Below are positions 62,240-64,000 of a stretch of 64,000 bases of DNA, piece by piece. Source of the DNA: Streptomyces sp. A 4/2 (GTDB lineage Bacteria > Actinomycetota > Actinomycetes > Streptomycetales > Streptomycetaceae); assembly GCF_940670765.1 (NCBI RefSeq), contig NZ_CALNVW010000049.1, positions 1-64,000 of the forward strand. Direction: 5' to 3'. The position numbers and the translations under genes are program-made. How positions within the stretch are numbered: the first letter of the stretch is position 1; each line of letters starts with the position of its first letter. The notes beneath the pieces were generated by a model, which ran no database searches, was not told where the DNA came from, and was given only the letters and a program-made list of their open reading frames with translations.

Positions 62240-63697
62240 CTACCGCCCGCAGCCGCAGGACGCCACGGTCGTGCCCAGCCGGTCCAGCGCCGACTGGGCC
62301 GCGGTCGGGGAGTCCGTGTCCGAGGCCAGGAACGCGAAGGCGAGCAGCCTGCCCTGGGCGTCGACCACCGTGCCGGCCAGGGTGTTCACCCCGGTCAGGG
62401 TGCCGGTCTTGGCGCGGACCAGTCCGGTGGCGTCGGCCGAGTGCGTGTAGCGCTGGTCGAGGGTGCCGGTGAATCCGGCGATCGGCAGGCCGGTGAGGAC
62501 CGGGCGCAGTTCGGGGTGGGCCGGGTCGCCTGCCCGGGTGAGGAGGGTGGCCAGGAGCGTCGCGGTGACCTTGTCGTGCCGGTTCAGTCCGCTGCCGTCG
62601 GCGAAGTGCGCCCCGTCCAGCGGCATGCCGAGCTTCTTGAGCCGGCCCTGGACCGCCCGGCCCGCGCCGTCGAAGCTCGCGGGTTCGTGCGCGGCCAGCG
62701 CGGTCTGCCGGGCCACCGCCTCCGCGATGTCGTTGTCGCTGTTGGTGAGGGCCCGCTCCACCAGGTCGGACAGCGGCGCCGAGTACGTCCTGGCCACCGG
62801 CCGGGCGTCCTTCGGGGAGCGGCCGGACGTCGGTTCGTGCGCGCTGTGGACGGACCGGTGGGCCAGCATCGAGGCGAACAGCCGGGCCGTGTCGCCCGCC
62901 GGGTCGCCGGTACGCGGGGCCGGACCGTGATCGTCGCCGCCGCCGGAATTCCCGGAGGATCCGCTGTTCAGCCGTCCCTCGTCCGTCATCAGCGCGCTGA
63001 CCGGGGCGATGTTGTCGTTGGGGCCGATGGGGTGGAGCGGGGGTCCGGAGTAGAGCGAGGTGTCGTACGAGATACGGACCGAGCTGACGCCCCGGTCGCG
63101 CAGCACCCGGGCGGTGTCGTCGGCGAGGGCCCGCAGCCCGTCCCGGTCCAGGGTCGGGTCGCCGCCGCCCGTCAGGGTGAGGCGTTTGCCGTCCGGGGTC
63201 GCCGTGACCGTGGTGGCGATGCGGTGGTCGGGGCCGAGCGCGGAGAGCCCGGCGACCATGGTGGCCAGCTTGACCGTGGAGGCCGGGGTCATCGGCTGGT
63301 CGGCGTGCGATCCGTACAACTGCTTGCCCGTGGCGGTGTCGATCACCACGCCGCTGCGGCTGCCGCCCAGCGCCGGGGCCCGCATCAGCGGGTCCAGAGC
63401 TCCGGCGAGCCCCTTGCCGTCGGGCAGCGCCCCCGCGGGTGCCCGGCCCTTGTCCGCCCCGGTACCGCCGAGCGCCACCAGTACGCCCGGCGCACTCGGT
63501 GCGGGGGCCGGACCGGCGGGGCGCGCGGCCCGGCCGTGATCTGCGCCACCTGTACCGCTCCTGGAGGCGGCCCAGTCCCGCTCGGCCTTACGCTGACCCG
63601 AGTCCCAGGGTCCGGACGCCGCGATCAGCCCGGCCGCGAGCGCGAGACCGATCACGGCGGAGCCCGCCGAGAGTTGCCATGTCGTCACCTTCGGCAT
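62240..63697 (-). CDS. dacB: D-alanyl-D-alanine carboxypeptidase/endopeptidase (PBP4 type)
   Basis: A 485-residue exported low-molecular-mass penicillin-binding protein, S13 family. One N-terminal membrane/signal segment (AGSAVIGLALAAGLIAASG) is followed by a Pro/Ala-rich stretch and the catalytic domain: SxxK as ASTVKL, SxN as NSDNDIAE, and KTG as RAKTGTLTGVN. It trims peptidoglycan peptides outside the membrane. The ATG at 63697 (MPKVTTWQ) follows CGAGGTGCCG; an upstream GTG-rich extension to 63748 is less likely. Confidence 0.92.
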   Translation of the reverse strand: MPKVTTWQLSAGSAVIGLALAAGLIAASGPWDSGQRKAERDWAASRSGTGGADHGRAARPAGPAPAPSAPGVLVALGGTGADKGRAPAGALPDGKGLAGALDPLMRAPALGGSRSGVVIDTATGKQLYGSHADQPMTPASTVKLATMVAGLSALGPDHRIATTVTATPDGKRLTLTGGGDPTLDRDGLRALADDTARVLRDRGVSSVRISYDTSLYSGPPLHPIGPNDNIAPVSALMTDEGRLNSGSSGNSGGGDDHGPAPRTGDPAGDTARLFASMLAHRSVHSAHEPTSGRSPKDARPVARTYSAPLSDLVERALTNSDNDIAEAVARQTALAAHEPASFDGAGRAVQGRLKKLGMPLDGAHFADGSGLNRHDKVTATLLATLLTRAGDPAHPELRPVLTGLPIAGFTGTLDQRYTHSADATGLVRAKTGTLTGVNTLAGTVVDAQGRLLAFAFLASDTDSPTAAQSALDRLGTTVASCGCGR

Positions 63698-63841
63698 CGG
63701 CACCTCGGAGCAGCCCCTTTCGCGATCACACATCGTCGTGGGGGACACTTAACCACTGCGTTTGCCGCGAGCACGGCACCCGGCGGGTCCGGCAGGACGC
63801 AGCACCACCCGAAGTTCGTGTTGATCATGGAGGAGCCACCC

Positions 63842-64000
63842 GTGGAGTTCGACGTCACCATCGAGATTCCGAAGGGTTCGCGGAACAAGTACGAGGTCGA
63901 CCACGAGACCGGCCGGATCCGTCTGGACCGTCGGCTCTTCACCTCGACCAGCTACCCCGCGGACTACGGATTCGTCGAGAACACCCTGGGCGAGGACGGC
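63842..64000 (+). CDS. ppa: Inorganic pyrophosphatase (5' part, cut by the window end)
   Basis: The first 53 codons of a class A soluble pyrophosphatase, starting at GTG 63842 behind GGAGGAG. FDVTIEIPKGSRNKYEVDHE, RLDRRLFTSTSYPADYGFV are the conserved N-terminal active-site parts. The gene continues beyond the window. It is divergent from dacB, with about 145 bp between the start codons. Confidence 0.95.
   Translation, partial: MEFDVTIEIPKGSRNKYEVDHETGRIRLDRRLFTSTSYPADYGFVENTLGEDG

Overview
The window is high-GC actinobacterial DNA and almost certainly comes from a Streptomyces chromosome. It has Streptomyces-type codon use, many GTG starts, ATGA/GTGA overlaps between genes, the complete sigE-cseA-cseB-cseC cell-envelope stress locus, Lsr2, ClpC, DisA/RadA and an auxiliary TrpRS. 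From memory, the gene order matches the conserved core region of S. coelicolor that runs from trpS1 to ppa. I see no prophage, insertion sequence, integrase, CRISPR array, rRNA or tRNA.

Layout. 0.2-6.6 kb: an auxiliary tryptophanyl-tRNA synthetase behind a Trp-leader attenuator, proC, an ABC-2 exporter pair with a palindrome over its start codon, a SAM methyltransferase, a truncated relic of a second methyltransferase, and small membrane and secreted proteins. 6.6-11.1 kb: ilvD, a TetR regulator coupled to a sugar-isomerase-like protein, and a Ppx/GppA phosphatase. 11.2-19.2 kb: an unusual sigma-like/zinc-finger/BACON-like membrane protein, then the genome-maintenance and second-messenger set radA, disA, PAP2 and mutY. 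19.2-22.7 kb: sigE-cseABC. 22.7-25.7 kb: a divergent MFS exporter/TetR pair around a large dyad, then an M23 peptidase. 26.2-32.3 kb: clpC with a ClgR-like box, lsr2, an ArgA-like acetyltransferase and an orphan BlaI-type repressor. 32.3-37.7 kb: one operon for NAD and CoA precursors (PanG-like, panC, nadB, nadC, coaX) ending in a 21-bp hairpin. 37.8-42.6 kb: a threonine-aldolase-like enzyme, an ArsR-type regulator and a NarL-type two-component system. 42.6-44.8 kb: a MidA/NDUFAF7-type methyltransferase coupled to an orphan complex I subunit, NuoD2. 46-50 kb: an OpuC-type osmoprotectant transporter. 50-56 kb: an esterase, an MprF-like protein and the folP-folB-folK operon. 56-64 kb: folE, ftsH, hpt, tilS, a DUF2342 metalloprotease, a PBP4-type carboxypeptidase and the start of ppa.

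The most interesting point is at 42.6-44.8 kb. The human relative of the methyltransferase (NDUFAF7) dimethylates one arginine in NDUFS2, the relative of NuoD. Here the two genes sit side by side, the target arginine is conserved (Arg55), and the quinone-binding tyrosine of the family aligns with a tryptophan (Trp78). Their junction carries an exact 17-bp tandem duplication that creates a six-codon mini-cistron. A second theme is a set of short tandem duplications (14-19 bp units) lying on or just after the 3' ends of several genes.
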